From: Synechococcus sp. SB0662_bin_14
GTDB taxonomy: Bacteria > Cyanobacteriota > Cyanobacteriia > PCC-6307 > Cyanobiaceae
Assembly (NCBI GenBank): GCA_009840445.1
Contig: VXNS01000032.1
Location: 1-61,224, forward strand
Direction of reading: 5' to 3'
Length of the DNA: 61,224 nt
Numbering within the stretch: position 1 is the first letter of the stretch; each line of letters starts with the position of its first letter. A model generated the notes under the pieces. It saw only the letters and a list, made by a program, of their open reading frames with translations, was not told where the DNA came from and searched no databases. The translations under genes were made by a program, and so were the position numbers. Of this stretch, positions 43,300 through 52,707 are shown piece by piece.

Positions 43300-46200
43300 T
43301 CAGAGATCAGTACGAAGCCGCAGGAAGAGCCGGTTGTCGTTGCTGCCGGAGGGGCGTTGCCTGTGGCTGGCGCTGAGATCCAGATCCAGGCTGTCGTCCA
43401 GGGCGTAGCGGAGGCCGGCCCCGTAGACGGTGCTGTGGTGGGTCATGTTGAGTTGGGTGTAGGGGGTGAGCAGGGCCTTGCCGGTGGGGATGCCATAGCC
43501 CAGTTGCGCGTTGAAGCGGGCGCTGGGCTGCCACTGGTGGAATGCCAGGTCTGTTTCCTCCGGGGTGGAGAGGATGTCCAGATCCGTGAGATCAGGATCG
43601 GTGACGCCGAAGGAGGGCGTCAGGGAGAGGGAGAGGCCTTCCCCGGGTCGCACCCCGGCCTGGTAGTTGAGGGCGGCGCCAAGGCCCCACTCGTAACGGT
43701 CGCCGCTGAACAGGAGGGAGCGGGCCGCGGTGGAGGCGGTGAACCTGTCGTTGGCGGCGGCCCAGTCCAGTCCACCCACCACTTCCATGGCGGACGGGTT
43801 GTCACTGTCCAGCAGCAGGGCCAGATCCAGGGAGGAGGAGAGGACGCCGCTGGTGAAGGGGAACTCACGGGACACCTCGGCGGCGAGACGACCTTGCTGG
43901 GACTCGGTGGCCAGGAAGGAGGTGGTGGAGCCCGCCAGCTTCAAGGCCAGTTGGGTGGCATCGGAGTGGAAGGCGTCCCAGCGGAGACCGGCGGCGAAGG
44001 AGAAGAAGTCGCTGTCCCGCTCCTGGCGGGTGGCGGCCTGATCCAACTCCTCGATGGCGGACAACTCCAGATCGCCGATGGTGTTGAGGGAGAACCGGGA
44101 ACTGCCCTTGCCGTAGCCCACACTGGCCCAGAGGCCCAGGCTGTCGCTGGCGGACCAGTTGAGATAGGGGGAGATCACGGTGAGATCCACGTCGTAGTCG
44201 CCGCCCATGGCAGAGCCGAAGTAGTCGTAGTCGCTGCGGGCGGTGCTGCGGGAGAGGGCCACACCGGCCAGCAGGTCCGGCTTCAGGTGGCCGTCCACAC
44301 CCACGGTGAAGGTCCAGTTCCGGCCGTCGGTGGAGAAGTTGTCGGCCCTGTCCCCGAACTGGGAGTAGTCCACGCTGCCCCAGAGGGCAAAGTTGCGAGC
44401 CGCGGAAGTGGTGTCGTCCGTTGCTCCATCCTGCTGGGCGATGCCCAGGGAGGAGAGGGGCAGGTTGAAGTCCGTGCCCAGCAACGCCAGGGCGTGGTGG
44501 GCCTCGAAGTGACCGGCATTGAGCTCCTGGTGATGGGTGACGAGGAAATCCGCGGAGCGCTCCACCACCTGATCCAGTAAGGAGAGATCGGAACCGCCCC
44601 CAGTCCCGGCGCTGGGGCGGGCGCCGATGCGGGACTGGACGGCGGCACGGGGCTGGCTGGCAACGGACGGCGCCGGGTCGCTGCCGGAGGAGGAGAACTG
44701 CTCGCTGACGTGCTCCACCAGAGCGGCCATGCCACCCTGCTGGTAGATGGTTTTGACGGTGCCGTGGGCTGTTCCCAGTGCTTCCGCCACGTTGTCCAGG
44801 GCGTCACGCACAACGGTGTCCTCGATGAGTTCGTTGATCAGGTTGCCGATTCGTTGCCCCAGGTTGAATACCGTACAAGTCTGAGGAGTGGCTACACAGA
44901 AGAGAGTGAAAACGTCAATCCCCTCTAGAACTTCCACCAGAGCGCTGTTGAGGCGATCACGGATGGGTTGGGAGCCGATCACGCCGATCCGAACCTCGGC
45001 GGCGGCGATGCCGGAAGAGACGGTATGGGATAAGGTGGACAGGTCGGGAACCGTCCCGTCAACGTAATTGGCTACGGTGAAGGCCGGCCGCACCCGGACG
45101 GTTTGCGGGCTGTTGTAATTGTCCGGGGTAAAGGTGAGGGTCTGGGGGGTGATCACAAAGGCGGCGGGCTCATCGCTGGCGATGGAGACCGTCACGCTCT
45201 CTTCCGGTTTGGCGGAGAGTTGGACCGTGTACTCCTCAGTCCCGATGATCCCGTCCAACTCGTTCTGCAGCAGTGTACGAACCTGTCCACTGGCGAGAAG
45301 ATCTGTAGCCGCGCTTGCAAGGCTGGCTGAATCAAGTACGAATTCTATCGTCTCTACAACCTGTTCTACACCATCAATAAGCCTCTCCACACGGGATGTC
45401 TCCTCTTTGGCTTTATCCTTGAAAATCTGCCCTGTCGCCACGGCCGAAACTTGCTTCAGCAGGGCAGCAAAGTCCACTTGGTTGAGGGGATCGTCGATCC
45501 TGATGGTCCTCTCGCTGATCTCCAGACCAACTTTCTTAACAGTGACGGTAAAGGAGTTGCTAGCGGAGCCGTCGTCCTTGCCGTCACTGGCGGAGACCAT
45601 GATGGTTGCTGCTTCCTCTGCTACTCCGGTGATGGTGAGTGTAGAACCGCTCACCGATACCGTCGCCTTGCCGGGATCGCTGCTGCTGGCGGTATAGGTG
45701 AGGTTGTCATCATCGGGATCAGTGAAATAGCTCGATAGATCGACAGTAACAGACCCGTCAATGGTCAAGTCCTGGTCTGGAATGGATCCTGTTACGGCGG
45801 GGGGACGATTCTTCTGAACAGTTACCGCAAAGCTGAGTCTGGGGGAGCCACATACCACCCCCTCGGATCCGCCTGACAGTACATTTGTGCTGAGAGCGAG
45901 ACTAGGATTGACAGCGGAGACATCCTCCGAATCCTGTGGGCAATCACTGGCGGAGACCAGGATGATTACCGCTGCCTCTGCTACTCCGGTAACGGTCAGC
46001 GTAGAGCCACGCACCGATACCGTCGCCTTGCCGGGATCGCTGCTGCTGGCGGTATAGGTGAGGTTGTCGTCATCGGGATCGGTGAAATGGCTTGATAGAT
46101 CGACAGTAACAGATCCATCAATGGTCAAGTCCTGGTCTGGAATGGATCCTGTTGCAGTGGGGAGACGATTGCAGAGAGCGAAGTTCTGAGTCGCATAACC

Positions 46201-46866
46201 ATGAAACACACCAACGCCAATTATGTCATAGTCAACGTTTAATATGTTAGCCCTGTGACCGGGACTATTCATCCAGCCTCGTACAAAATCTTGCGCACTA
46301 CCACCATTACTACGACTTTGAATATTCTCGCCAACGCCATAGTAAGAGTCAGGGGCAAAAGAACAAGTGTATCCCGCTTCCACAGCTCGATCCTGTGGTC
46401 CCTTGCCATCAATTTCGTGTGCAAGTATGCGGGTTCTACTCATATTCTGGCTATGATATCTGGCGATATTCGATAGGGCAGGATCGTGGATTAGTGGCTT
46501 AAGGCCAGCCGCTCTTCGTTCTGCATTCGTAAGGTCAATAATCAAAGTCTCAATGTTATTCTCGTTATGATGTGCAAGAGACGGAGTGCCTACGCCTCCT
46601 GAAGATAAAATTGCCAACGCCGCAAGCGATGCAGCAGCGGACCATTTGGACAGGAGAGGAGTCAGGGAGCTTGCGTCTGGATCCGCTTTGGAAAGCAACT
46701 GACGTTTGTGCCGGAATGATACTTGCGGCTCATGGCCATGGCGGCATGGAGAAGGGGCAATACCGTCGGATTGGGGAGGTGCTGCTGGGGGCGTGGTGTT
46801 AAATTGTTTCTGGGAAGTTGAATCTGCCGAGATCAAACGGTGCTGGTGATGAGGCTGGAGAGACAT
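43300..46866 (-). CDS. CAP-domain / Ig-cadherin-like / beta-barrel surface protein
   Basis: A 1188-aa secreted protein. After a long N-terminal leader comes a signal-like segment ('WSAAASLAALAILSSGG', about 75-91). A CAP/SCP domain (about 105-230) has 'NAERRAAGLKPLIHDPALS', 'ARYHSQNMS', 'YYGVGENIQ' and 'GWMNSPGHRANILN', including the His/Glu cluster of CAP proteins. Two Ig/cadherin-like repeats follow ('IPDQDLTIDGSVTVDLSS', 'FTDPDDDNLTYTASSSDPGK', 'VSGSTLTITGVAE'), then another beta domain and a long linker. A C-terminal barrel of about 300 residues ('LWGSVDYSQFGDRADNFSTD', 'GVDGHLKPDLLAGVALSRS', 'SLGLWASVGYGKGSSRF' to 'NRLFLRLRTDL') indicates a type V autotransporter. CAP proteins occur in host-microbe contexts. 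Adhesin or effector is inferred. Confidence 0.85.
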   Translation of the reverse strand: MSLQPHHQHRLISADSTSQKQFNTTPPAAPPQSDGIAPSPCRHGHEPQVSFRHKRQLLSKADPDASSLTPLLSKWSAAASLAALAILSSGGVGTPSLAHHNENNIETLIIDLTNAERRAAGLKPLIHDPALSNIARYHSQNMSRTRILAHEIDGKGPQDRAVEAGYTCSFAPDSYYGVGENIQSRSNGGSAQDFVRGWMNSPGHRANILNVDYDIIGVGVFHGYATQNFALCNRLPTATGSIPDQDLTIDGSVTVDLSSHFTDPDDDNLTYTASSSDPGKATVSVRGSTLTVTGVAEAAVIILVSASDCPQDSEDVSAVNPSLALSTNVLSGGSEGVVCGSPRLSFAVTVQKNRPPAVTGSIPDQDLTIDGSVTVDLSSYFTDPDDDNLTYTASSSDPGKATVSVSGSTLTITGVAEEAATIMVSASDGKDDGSASNSFTVTVKKVGLEISERTIRIDDPLNQVDFAALLKQVSAVATGQIFKDKAKEETSRVERLIDGVEQVVETIEFVLDSASLASAATDLLASGQVRTLLQNELDGIIGTEEYTVQLSAKPEESVTVSIASDEPAAFVITPQTLTFTPDNYNSPQTVRVRPAFTVANYVDGTVPDLSTLSHTVSSGIAAAEVRIGVIGSQPIRDRLNSALVEVLEGIDVFTLFCVATPQTCTVFNLGQRIGNLINELIEDTVVRDALDNVAEALGTAHGTVKTIYQQGGMAALVEHVSEQFSSSGSDPAPSVASQPRAAVQSRIGARPSAGTGGGSDLSLLDQVVERSADFLVTHHQELNAGHFEAHHALALLGTDFNLPLSSLGIAQQDGATDDTTSAARNFALWGSVDYSQFGDRADNFSTDGRNWTFTVGVDGHLKPDLLAGVALSRSTARSDYDYFGSAMGGDYDVDLTVISPYLNWSASDSLGLWASVGYGKGSSRFSLNTIGDLELSAIEELDQAATRQERDSDFFSFAAGLRWDAFHSDATQLALKLAGSTTSFLATESQQGRLAAEVSREFPFTSGVLSSSLDLALLLDSDNPSAMEVVGGLDWAAANDRFTASTAARSLLFSGDRYEWGLGAALNYQAGVRPGEGLSLSLTPSFGVTDPDLTDLDILSTPEETDLAFHQWQPSARFNAQLGYGIPTGKALLTPYTQLNMTHHSTVYGAGLRYALDDSLDLDLSASHRQRPSGSNDNRLFLRLRTDL
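45590..46172 (-). repeat. two approximately 220-bp direct repeats encoding the Ig/cadherin-like modules
   Basis: Copies at about 45590-45812 and 45950-46172 are offset by exactly 360 bases and nearly identical over long runs (for example CGTCGCCTTGCCGGGATCGC in both). They encode the two 'IPDQDLTIDGSVTVDLSS' modules. The intervening piece differs between copies and encodes a Cys-containing insert. Confidence 0.85.
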
Positions 46867-46903
46867 GGAGGATAGGGAGTAGGGGGTGGTCAGATGATGG
46901 ACA

Positions 46904-47929
46904 CTATGGAGCTATTGTGTCCTCAGACTCATTATGAATTTCCATGTTTATTTCTGAACATAGAAAGCGTGGACTTATAGGTGGATCTGTTATAGGCGGA
47001 TCTAGTAGCCGTGAGCGGTTTAGTTGTTTATCTCGTGAATCTTTATTATCTTTATTAGACCTATTAAACCATATAACACCTAACACGGCTGGAGCTATGA
47101 GAAGGAGTGATATTCGTCTGTCCAGTACACGAGATAAATAGTCTCCTATCTTCATCATTAATGGTGTTGTAAGTGGCAAGGGTATCGTACTGAGGATGTG
47201 AGTATTAGGCGTATTTTTATTTCCTGGCAAATGATGGTACAAATAATAGTCATTTAGTTTTCGGACTTCTTCCTTGAAATGAGGATATTGCAGGAGTACT
47301 GATCTTAAGAGCATTTGAAGAGTATCCCTTGAGAATTCTGGTAAAAGTATTTCCTTTTCAACAGCTTCAGCGATAATTCGATCTAAATCAATCAACCTTA
47401 TAGTAGGTTGATCTGTAAACTGGCTTGAGCATATTTCTTCAATTTTGCCTATGATTTGATTTCCGGCTCTTTCAAAAGCCTGGGCGAGGTCTTGGTCGTC
47501 CTGGTCAGAGGTCTGGCTGAAGACATGGTTTTCGTCGGCTTTGTTCAGGTCCAGCAGAATCGAGTTGTTGTCCGGAACTTCCAGCCCTTGTTCATGGCCG
47601 GGCTGTGGAGTGGACCCGCGGCTGCCCTGGGCGCTACCCCGATAGGGAAGCAGGAAAAAACCAGCGACAGCAGGGACAATCAGTAGCCGAGAGAAGAAGC
47701 GAGGTATGGCAACCTGTCGAAGAAGTTGAGGTGTGCTGTCCTGTGGGTGGGACTGGCGTAAAGAAGAACCGGAAGAGAGGCTGAGCCTCGCCAGGAAAAT
47801 GCTACGAAGTATTTTATTACGAAATCTTTCAAGTGCGCACCTAAGCTCTGAGAATTTAGCTATGCTGGCGTGCTGGCGTGCTGGCGTGCTGGCGTGCGCC
47901 TGAATTTTGAGGCATAGGAGGATCGAAGA
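46904..47929 (-). CDS. two-span membrane protein, start off-frame at an 8-bp repeat tract
   Basis: On the minus strand one frame stays open for 341 codons, from just after TAG at 47932-47930 to the stop at 46904. It contains no ATG or GTG, and TTG 47395 is its first standard start codon. The encoded protein looks real: 'ELRCALERFRNKILRSIFL', a signal/membrane segment 'FFSRLLIVPAVAGFFLLPYR', an acidic mid-region with 'NNSILLDLNKADENH' and 'QAFERAGNQIIGKIEEIC', and a second span 'ISLLLIAPAVLGVIWF'. ATG 47915 ('MPQNSGARQHAS') reads through four 8-bp repeats in another frame and stops at TAA. Five repeats, or two, would join it to the long frame. So this is either a phase-variable gene in the OFF state or a start-less pseudogene. 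AT-rich. Function unknown. Confidence 0.6.
   Translation of the reverse strand, partial: SSILLCLKIQAHASTPARQHASIAKFSELRCALERFRNKILRSIFLARLSLSSGSSLRQSHPQDSTPQLLRQVAIPRFFSRLLIVPAVAGFFLLPYRGSAQGSRGSTPQPGHEQGLEVPDNNSILLDLNKADENHVFSQTSDQDDQDLAQAFERAGNQIIGKIEEICSSQFTDQPTIRLIDLDRIIAEAVEKEILLPEFSRDTLQMLLRSVLLQYPHFKEEVRKLNDYYLYHHLPGNKNTPNTHILSTIPLPLTTPLMMKIGDYLSRVLDRRISLLLIAPAVLGVIWFNRSNKDNKDSRDKQLNRSRLLDPPITDPPISPRFLCSEINMEIHNESEDTIAP
47865..47896. repeat. four perfect copies of an 8-bp simple repeat
   Basis: CTGGCGTG is repeated four times head to tail (CACGCCAG on the minus strand). It lies between a minus-strand ATG at 47915 and the long open frame to 46904. Because eight is not a multiple of three, each gain or loss of a unit changes which frame the ATG feeds. 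Confidence 0.9.
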
Positions 47930-48159
47930 CTAGACTTGCGCAAAGTCTAGTCATTTCCATGCTTTCTGTCAATCTTTCTTTGGCAGCCCGGGTGAAAGCT
48001 GAGGGGCATCAACCCCTTGCATACCGCCGCCTCGGCCCCAGGAGTCCGGTGGAGCCTCGGGACGGGAACACGCCGTTGGCGGTTGACGACCCAGGGCGGC
48101 GGGTGACCGTGGCGCTCCTCGGCCGTCCCCGCCCTGGCGCTGAGCCAGCATTCACGTCT

Positions 48160-48531
48160 TCACGGCGTTTCAACCTTCTTGGACAAGCCCAACGCCAGGA
48201 CGGCGGAGAGGTGACCCTTGATAAACACCACCTCTCCCCGCACCTCCTTGATGTCGCCACTGACCTGGTCAATGCGGCCACCCAGTTCGTCACGAACACT
48301 CTTGACCTCATCACGCACTTGGTCAATGCGACCGTTCAGTTCGTCGCGCACCTGGTCGATGCGGCCGTTGAGCCGTTCTTCCACCCGCTCAATGCGGCTG
48401 CTGAGGTCTTTGACCTCCCCATGGACCCCTCGAATCTGATCTCTCACCTGGCCGGACAGACGGATCTGGAGGCCCATCAGGGCAACACCCATGCCAAAGA
48501 CGGAAAACAGAACGCTGAAGGGCATGACCAT
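48160..48531 (-). CDS. membrane-anchored coiled-coil protein
   Basis: A 123-aa protein with an N-terminal membrane segment ('FSVLFSVFGMGVALMGLQI') and a rod of 11-residue-type repeats: 'RLNGRIDQVRD', 'ELNGRIDQVRD', 'EVKSVRDELGG', 'RIDQVSGDIKE'. It ends in a short hydrophobic segment ('LSAVLALGLSKKVETP'). The design matches the protein at 23165-23635 although the residues differ. No catalytic motif. It lies just beyond the 3' end of ndhF, at the edge of the inserted cargo. Function unknown. Confidence 0.65.
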   Translation of the reverse strand: MVMPFSVLFSVFGMGVALMGLQIRLSGQVRDQIRGVHGEVKDLSSRIERVEERLNGRIDQVRDELNGRIDQVRDEVKSVRDELGGRIDQVSGDIKEVRGEVVFIKGHLSAVLALGLSKKVETP

Positions 48532-48612
48532 GGTCCACGTGAATCCACACTAAGCCAGGATTCCCACAAGATGCACGCCGCTGTTGGGCTGCCTTGGCCG
48601 GTCAGAAGCGCC

Positions 48613-50619
48613 TCACCGAAAGCCGAACAACACAACGATGCCCACCACCCCGGCAAACACCACCAGGGCATAGAACTGGGCCCGTCCCGTTTCCAGGTAT
48701 TTCAGGCCCTCGCCACTGCCCAGGGCCAGAAGACCGGTCAGGTTCACGGCCCCGTCCACCACCTTTGCATCCACCTCCAGCACCTGGCGCGCCAAGCGAC
48801 GACTGCCCTGGACGAACAACCGCTCGTTGATGGCGTCCAGGTACCACTTGTTGGCCAGAAAAGCGTTCAGCGCAGGCAACCGCCGGGCCACGGCACGCCC
48901 CAGGTCCACCCATCCGAATCCATAGGCCACGGTGGCCAGGGCAATGCCCACCAGGGCGATGGCCACGGATGCCCCCGCCAGGGGCAGGAAGTGGGACCAG
49001 GAAAACTCCTCCATCAACACCAGGGCTTCGTGGGGATCCAGCAGCGCGGCAAAGCGGGAATTCCAGGGGACCCCCAGCAGACCAACGAACAGGGAAGGGA
49101 CGGCCAGCACCAGCAGGGGCAGGGTCATGGACCAGGCTGATTCCCGTAAGGGTCCAGGCTCGTGGTGATGGTGGTCCTGCTCCCGGTCTCCCCCATGGCC
49201 GGCCGCCGCCAACAACCGGGCCTGCATGTCTCCATCGTGACCGCGGAAGCTCCCCTCGAAGGTGAGGAAGTAGAGGCGGAACATGTAGAAGGCGGTGAGA
49301 CCTGCCGTGAGCCAGCCCACACCCCAGAGCAACTGGCTGGTGGCCAGGGCCTGGCCAAGGATTTCATCCTTGCTCCAGAATCCGGCCAGGGGGGGAATGC
49401 CGCTAATGGCCAGGCAGCCGATGAAGAACGTGGAGGCCGTGATGGGCATCTTGCGGCGCAGGCCCCCCATGAGTCGCATGTCCTGGGCCAGCACCGGTTC
49501 ATGGCCCACCACGGCTTCCATGGCATGGATCACCGAGCCCGAGCCGAGGAACAGCATGGCCTTGAAACAGGCGTGGGTCACCAGGTGGAACAGTCCTGCG
49601 GTGGTGGCGCCACAGCCCATGGCCAGCATCATGTAGCCCAACTGGGAGACGGTGCTGTAGGCCAGGCCCTTCTTGAGGTCCATCTGGGTGAGGGCGATGG
49701 ATGCCCCCAGGACGCAGGTGAGGGCGGCAATGCAGGCAATGACGAGTTGCACCTCAGGGAAGAGGCCGTAGAGTGGCTCCAGCCGGGCCACCAGAAAGAC
49801 CCCCGCCGCCACCATGGTGGCGGCATGGATCAGGGCGGAGATGGGGGTGGGACCCTCCATGGCGTCCGGCAACCACACATGGAGCGGAAACTGGGCGGAC
49901 TTGGCCATGGGCCCCATGAACACCAGCAGGCAGAGCAGCACCGCCACGGCCTGGGACAGATCGCCATGGGCGACGGCAGCCTCCACCCCCGTGGCCACGC
50001 CTTGGAAGTCAAGCTGTCCCGAGGCCCAGAACAGACCCAGGATGCCCAGCAACAGGCCAAAATCCCCCACTCTGTTGACGACAAAAGCCTTCTGGGCGGC
50101 ATGGGCCGCCCCGGTGCGCTCATACCAGAAGCCCACCAGGAGATAGGAGCACATGCCGACCAACTCCCAGAACACGTAGATCTCCAGCAGGTTGGGGCTC
50201 ACCACCAGCCCCAGCATGGAACTGCTGAACAGGGCCAGATAGGTGAAAAAGCGCACGTAACCCTGGTCGTGGGCCATGTAGCCGTGGGAGTAGATCATCA
50301 CCAACAGAGCAATGCCACACACCACCACCAGCATCACGGCCGTGAGGGGATCAACGCAGTACCCCATCTGCAGGTGAAATGCCCCTGCATTGGCCCAGTC
50401 AAAGAGTTGCTCATGGCGGGGCGCCCCATTGACCTGCTCCCACAGGGTGGCCAGGCTCAGCACGGTGGAGGCCCCCACAGTGCCGGTAAGCAACAGGGCC
50501 GCCGGCCGCCGCAATCGGCTCACCGTACGGCTGAAGCTGATGAGCCCCAGGCCCACAACGGCAGCCCCCACAAGGGGCAGGACCGGAATCAACCAAGCAA
50601 GATCTGCAGCCGTCGCCAT
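48613..50619 (-). CDS. ndhF: NAD(P)H-quinone oxidoreductase subunit 5 (NdhF)
   Basis: A 668-aa NdhF1-type proton-pumping subunit of the thylakoid NDH-1 complex, acting in respiration and cyclic electron flow around photosystem I. It starts '[20 protein letters not shown]'. Typical segments are '[20 protein letters not shown]', '[16 protein letters not shown]', '[19 protein letters not shown]', '[20 protein letters not shown]' and '[20 protein letters not shown]' (the helix-7/8 region with the key Lys and His). About 16 spans are expected. The lateral-helix C-terminus includes '[19 protein letters not shown]'. ATG 50634 is an alternative start. A second copy of its 3' end lies at 42003-42262. 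Confidence 0.95.
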   Translation of the reverse strand: MATAADLAWLIPVLPLVGAAVVGLGLISFSRTVSRLRRPAALLLTGTVGASTVLSLATLWEQVNGAPRHEQLFDWANAGAFHLQMGYCVDPLTAVMLVVVCGIALLVMIYSHGYMAHDQGYVRFFTYLALFSSSMLGLVVSPNLLEIYVFWELVGMCSYLLVGFWYERTGAAHAAQKAFVVNRVGDFGLLLGILGLFWASGQLDFQGVATGVEAAVAHGDLSQAVAVLLCLLVFMGPMAKSAQFPLHVWLPDAMEGPTPISALIHAATMVAAGVFLVARLEPLYGLFPEVQLVIACIAALTCVLGASIALTQMDLKKGLAYSTVSQLGYMMLAMGCGATTAGLFHLVTHACFKAMLFLGSGSVIHAMEAVVGHEPVLAQDMRLMGGLRRKMPITASTFFIGCLAISGIPPLAGFWSKDEILGQALATSQLLWGVGWLTAGLTAFYMFRLYFLTFEGSFRGHDGDMQARLLAAAGHGGDREQDHHHHEPGPLRESAWSMTLPLLVLAVPSLFVGLLGVPWNSRFAALLDPHEALVLMEEFSWSHFLPLAGASVAIALVGIALATVAYGFGWVDLGRAVARRLPALNAFLANKWYLDAINERLFVQGSRRLARQVLEVDAKVVDGAVNLTGLLALGSGEGLKYLETGRAQFYALVVFAGVVGIVVLFGFR

Positions 50620-50743
50620 CGTTCCCGGATTCATGAGTTGGTGGTCTGTGCATCCCCGGCTCACATTAGGTAGGGATTGCGGTTCCGGATGGGTGATTTC
50701 GCCTACGATTGCTGCCACGTCTCGGACGAAGCAGGAGCCAGGC
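50620..50743. promoter_or_regulatory. divergent ndhF / LysR intergenic control region
   Basis: A 124-base spacer separates the starts of ndhF (minus) and the LysR regulator (plus). LysR regulators usually bind between themselves and a divergent target, and NdhR/CcmR-type members control ndhF in cyanobacteria, so this is the expected operator. A clear T-N11-A palindrome is not obvious by eye. Confidence 0.5.
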
Positions 50744-51745
50744 TTGGACAACTTGCCATTCAGCCTGGATCAGTTGCGCATCCTCCGGGCCATTGCCCGG
50801 GAGGGCAGCTTCAAGCGGGCCGCCGACAGCCTCTACGTGAGCCAGCCCGCCGTGAGCCTCCAGGTGCAGAACCTGGAGAAGCAACTCAACGTCTGCCTGT
50901 TCGACCGCTGTGGTCGCAGCGCCCAGCTCACCGAGCCTGGTCGGGTGCTGCTCAGCTACTGCGATCGAATCCTGAGCCAGTGCCATGAGGCCTGCCGGGC
51001 CCTGGAAGACCTCAACAGCCTGCGGGGCGGGCATCTGAGGGTTGGCGCCAGCCAGACCACCGGCACCTACCTGATGCCGCGGATGCTGGGATTGTTCCGC
51101 CACAAGCACCCGGACGTGGTGGTTCAGTTGCACGTCCACAGCACCCGTCGCACAAGCTGGAGCGTGCTCAACGGCCAGCTTGACCTGGCCATCATTGGCG
51201 GGGAGATCCCGGTGGAGATCTCCGAGCAACTCCTGTGCCAGCCCTATGCCAACGACGAGTTGCAGTTGGTGCTGCCGCTGGAGCATCCCATGGCCCGTCA
51301 GCCGGAATTGCAGAAGGAGGATCTCTACCGTTTGGGGTTTATCGCCCTGGATGCCCAGTCCACAACCCGCAAGGTGGTGGATCAATTGCTCAGTGACGGT
51401 GGCCTGGAGGTCCAACGGCTCAGGATTGATATGGAGCTGAACTCCATCGAGGCCATCAAGAACGCCGTCCAGTCGGGTTTGGGGGTTGCCTTCCTGCCGG
51501 TGTTGACGGTGGAGCGGGAACTGGCCGTGGGGAGTCTGGTGCGGGGGCGGGTTGCGGATCTGCTGGTTTGTCGCCAGCTCAAGCTGATTGAGCACCCTTC
51601 CCGCTACTGCTCACGGGCTGCGGAGGCGTTCAAACGGGAGGTGTTACCCCTGTTCGCCAGAGCCGATAGCCCCGTCGCCCGCCCGAGCGAACCCCTTAAA
51701 ACCCGCCCGAGCGAGCCCCTTAAAAACGGCCGGTTTCGCCGCTGA
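50744..51745 (+). CDS. rbcR: LysR-type regulator (RbcR/NdhR-like)
   Basis: A 333-aa LysR regulator. The helix-turn-helix is '[20 protein letters not shown]' and '[20 protein letters not shown]', followed by '[20 protein letters not shown]'. The effector domain has '[20 protein letters not shown]', '[13 protein letters not shown]' and '[19 protein letters not shown]'. TTG 50744 has an AGGAG site eight bases upstream and matches the usual start; the frame upstream is antisense to ndhF. This close LysR branch (RbcR/CmpR/NdhR) controls carbon fixation and inorganic-carbon genes in response to metabolites. Two tandem 'RPSEPLK'-type units lie near the C-terminus. The end overlaps the convergent DUF3172 gene by 26 bases. 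Confidence 0.9.
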   Translation: MDNLPFSLDQLRILRAIAREGSFKRAADSLYVSQPAVSLQVQNLEKQLNVCLFDRCGRSAQLTEPGRVLLSYCDRILSQCHEACRALEDLNSLRGGHLRVGASQTTGTYLMPRMLGLFRHKHPDVVVQLHVHSTRRTSWSVLNGQLDLAIIGGEIPVEISEQLLCQPYANDELQLVLPLEHPMARQPELQKEDLYRLGFIALDAQSTTRKVVDQLLSDGGLEVQRLRIDMELNSIEAIKNAVQSGLGVAFLPVLTVERELAVGSLVRGRVADLLVCRQLKLIEHPSRYCSRAAEAFKREVLPLFARADSPVARPSEPLKTRPSEPLKNGRFRR

Positions 51746-52328
51746 GGACACCGCTGCCGTCCTCCCCGCTGCGGCCCAGGAAAAGATTGTCGGTGCGATC
51801 CGTCTGATAGACGCAACGCACCACGGGCTGGTCCCGGATGGAGCCGATGTAGGCAAAGGTGTTCATCCGCTGCTTGCACCTGCGCATGTCTTCGCTGCTC
51901 ACCACCCCTTCCTTCTGCAGCACGGACCAGTTTTCCCGCCGGATCACGCAACCCGGCTGCAGCTTGGGTTGGGTGACGAAGCTGGTGACCGGATTCATGG
52001 TCTGGTAGAGCTCCACGTCCATCACGTAGGCGCTGGCGCCCCACTGCTTGCAGAATTCCGGGTCCGGCACCGCCAGGTCCAGATCCTGACTGCTGGCAAT
52101 GTTGCCGGTGCGGCTCCCCGCCGATTGGGTGGTGGTAATGAAGCTGCCAATGCCGATGCCCACCACCAACACGCCAGCCAGCAGCCAGAGGTTGCCGAAG
52201 CGGCGGGAGGATCCCTCTTGTCCTGAACGGCCGGGTTCCAAAGCGCGGGGGGGAGGATCCCGGCGATCAGGGGCAGAGCGGCCCGGGGGCCGTTGCGAGG
52301 AGCGGTAGGTGGGACGACGAGGGGGCAT
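51720..52328 (-). CDS. DUF3172 domain protein
   Basis: A 202-aa cyanobacterial DUF3172 protein. An Arg/Pro-rich N-terminus leads to one membrane span ('[20 protein letters not shown]'), then the conserved domain: '[19 protein letters not shown]', '[20 protein letters not shown]', '[20 protein letters not shown]' and '[19 protein letters not shown]'. The Cys residues are conserved in this family. Function unknown; the family is restricted to cyanobacteria and plastid-lineage organisms as far as I recall. Same strand as ndhM with an 11-base gap. Confidence 0.85.
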   Translation of the reverse strand: MPPRRPTYRSSQRPPGRSAPDRRDPPPRALEPGRSGQEGSSRRFGNLWLLAGVLVVGIGIGSFITTTQSAGSRTGNIASSQDLDLAVPDPEFCKQWGASAYVMDVELYQTMNPVTSFVTQPKLQPGCVIRRENWSVLQKEGVVSSEDMRRCKQRMNTFAYIGSIRDQPVVRCVYQTDRTDNLFLGRSGEDGSGVLSGETGRF

Positions 52329-52338
52329 GACGGGAAGC

Positions 52339-52707
52339 TCAACGGGGTTGGGGCGTGTCCTGCTGGGGCAGTCCCATGCTGTAGTTCATGACACGGCCGT
52401 CGGGGTTGTAGGCAATGGCCCCAGTCTGCAACAACTGGCGGATCAGGTTTTCCAGGGTGGTGCCGATGCGCCGCAGGTTGTAGTCGTTGAGGGGGCGACC
52501 CGCATGGGCCTCCACCTGCTCCCGAAAGCGTTGCTGCACCTGTTGCAGCGCATCGTCGTTCCAGAGAAATTCGTTGTCCGGATCCACGTCCAGCGTGAGT
52601 TTGTCGTTGACGGGCACCAACACCCCGTTGTTATCGACGCATGCCGCAAAGATCCGCACATGACGGGTTGTGCATTTGACCATGGAGGGGAGTTGGTCTG
52701 AACTCAT
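52339..52707 (-). CDS. ndhM: NAD(P)H-quinone oxidoreductase subunit M
   Basis: A 122-aa NdhM, a cyanobacteria/plastid-specific peripheral subunit of NDH-1. Diagnostic segments are '[20 protein letters not shown]', '[19 protein letters not shown]', '[20 protein letters not shown]' and '[19 protein letters not shown]', ending '[12 protein letters not shown]'. It overlaps the RibD-like gene stop by four bases, implying translational coupling, and belongs to the same local cluster as ndhF. Confidence 0.95.
   Translation of the reverse strand: MSSDQLPSMVKCTTRHVRIFAACVDNNGVLVPVNDKLTLDVDPDNEFLWNDDALQQVQQRFREQVEAHAGRPLNDYNLRRIGTTLENLIRQLLQTGAIAYNPDGRVMNYSMGLPQQDTPQPR

Noticed and set aside
49162-50673. 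503-codon open frame antisense to ndhF
   Set aside because: Lies entirely within ndhF; GC-rich DNA keeps antisense frames open; no recognisable motif.
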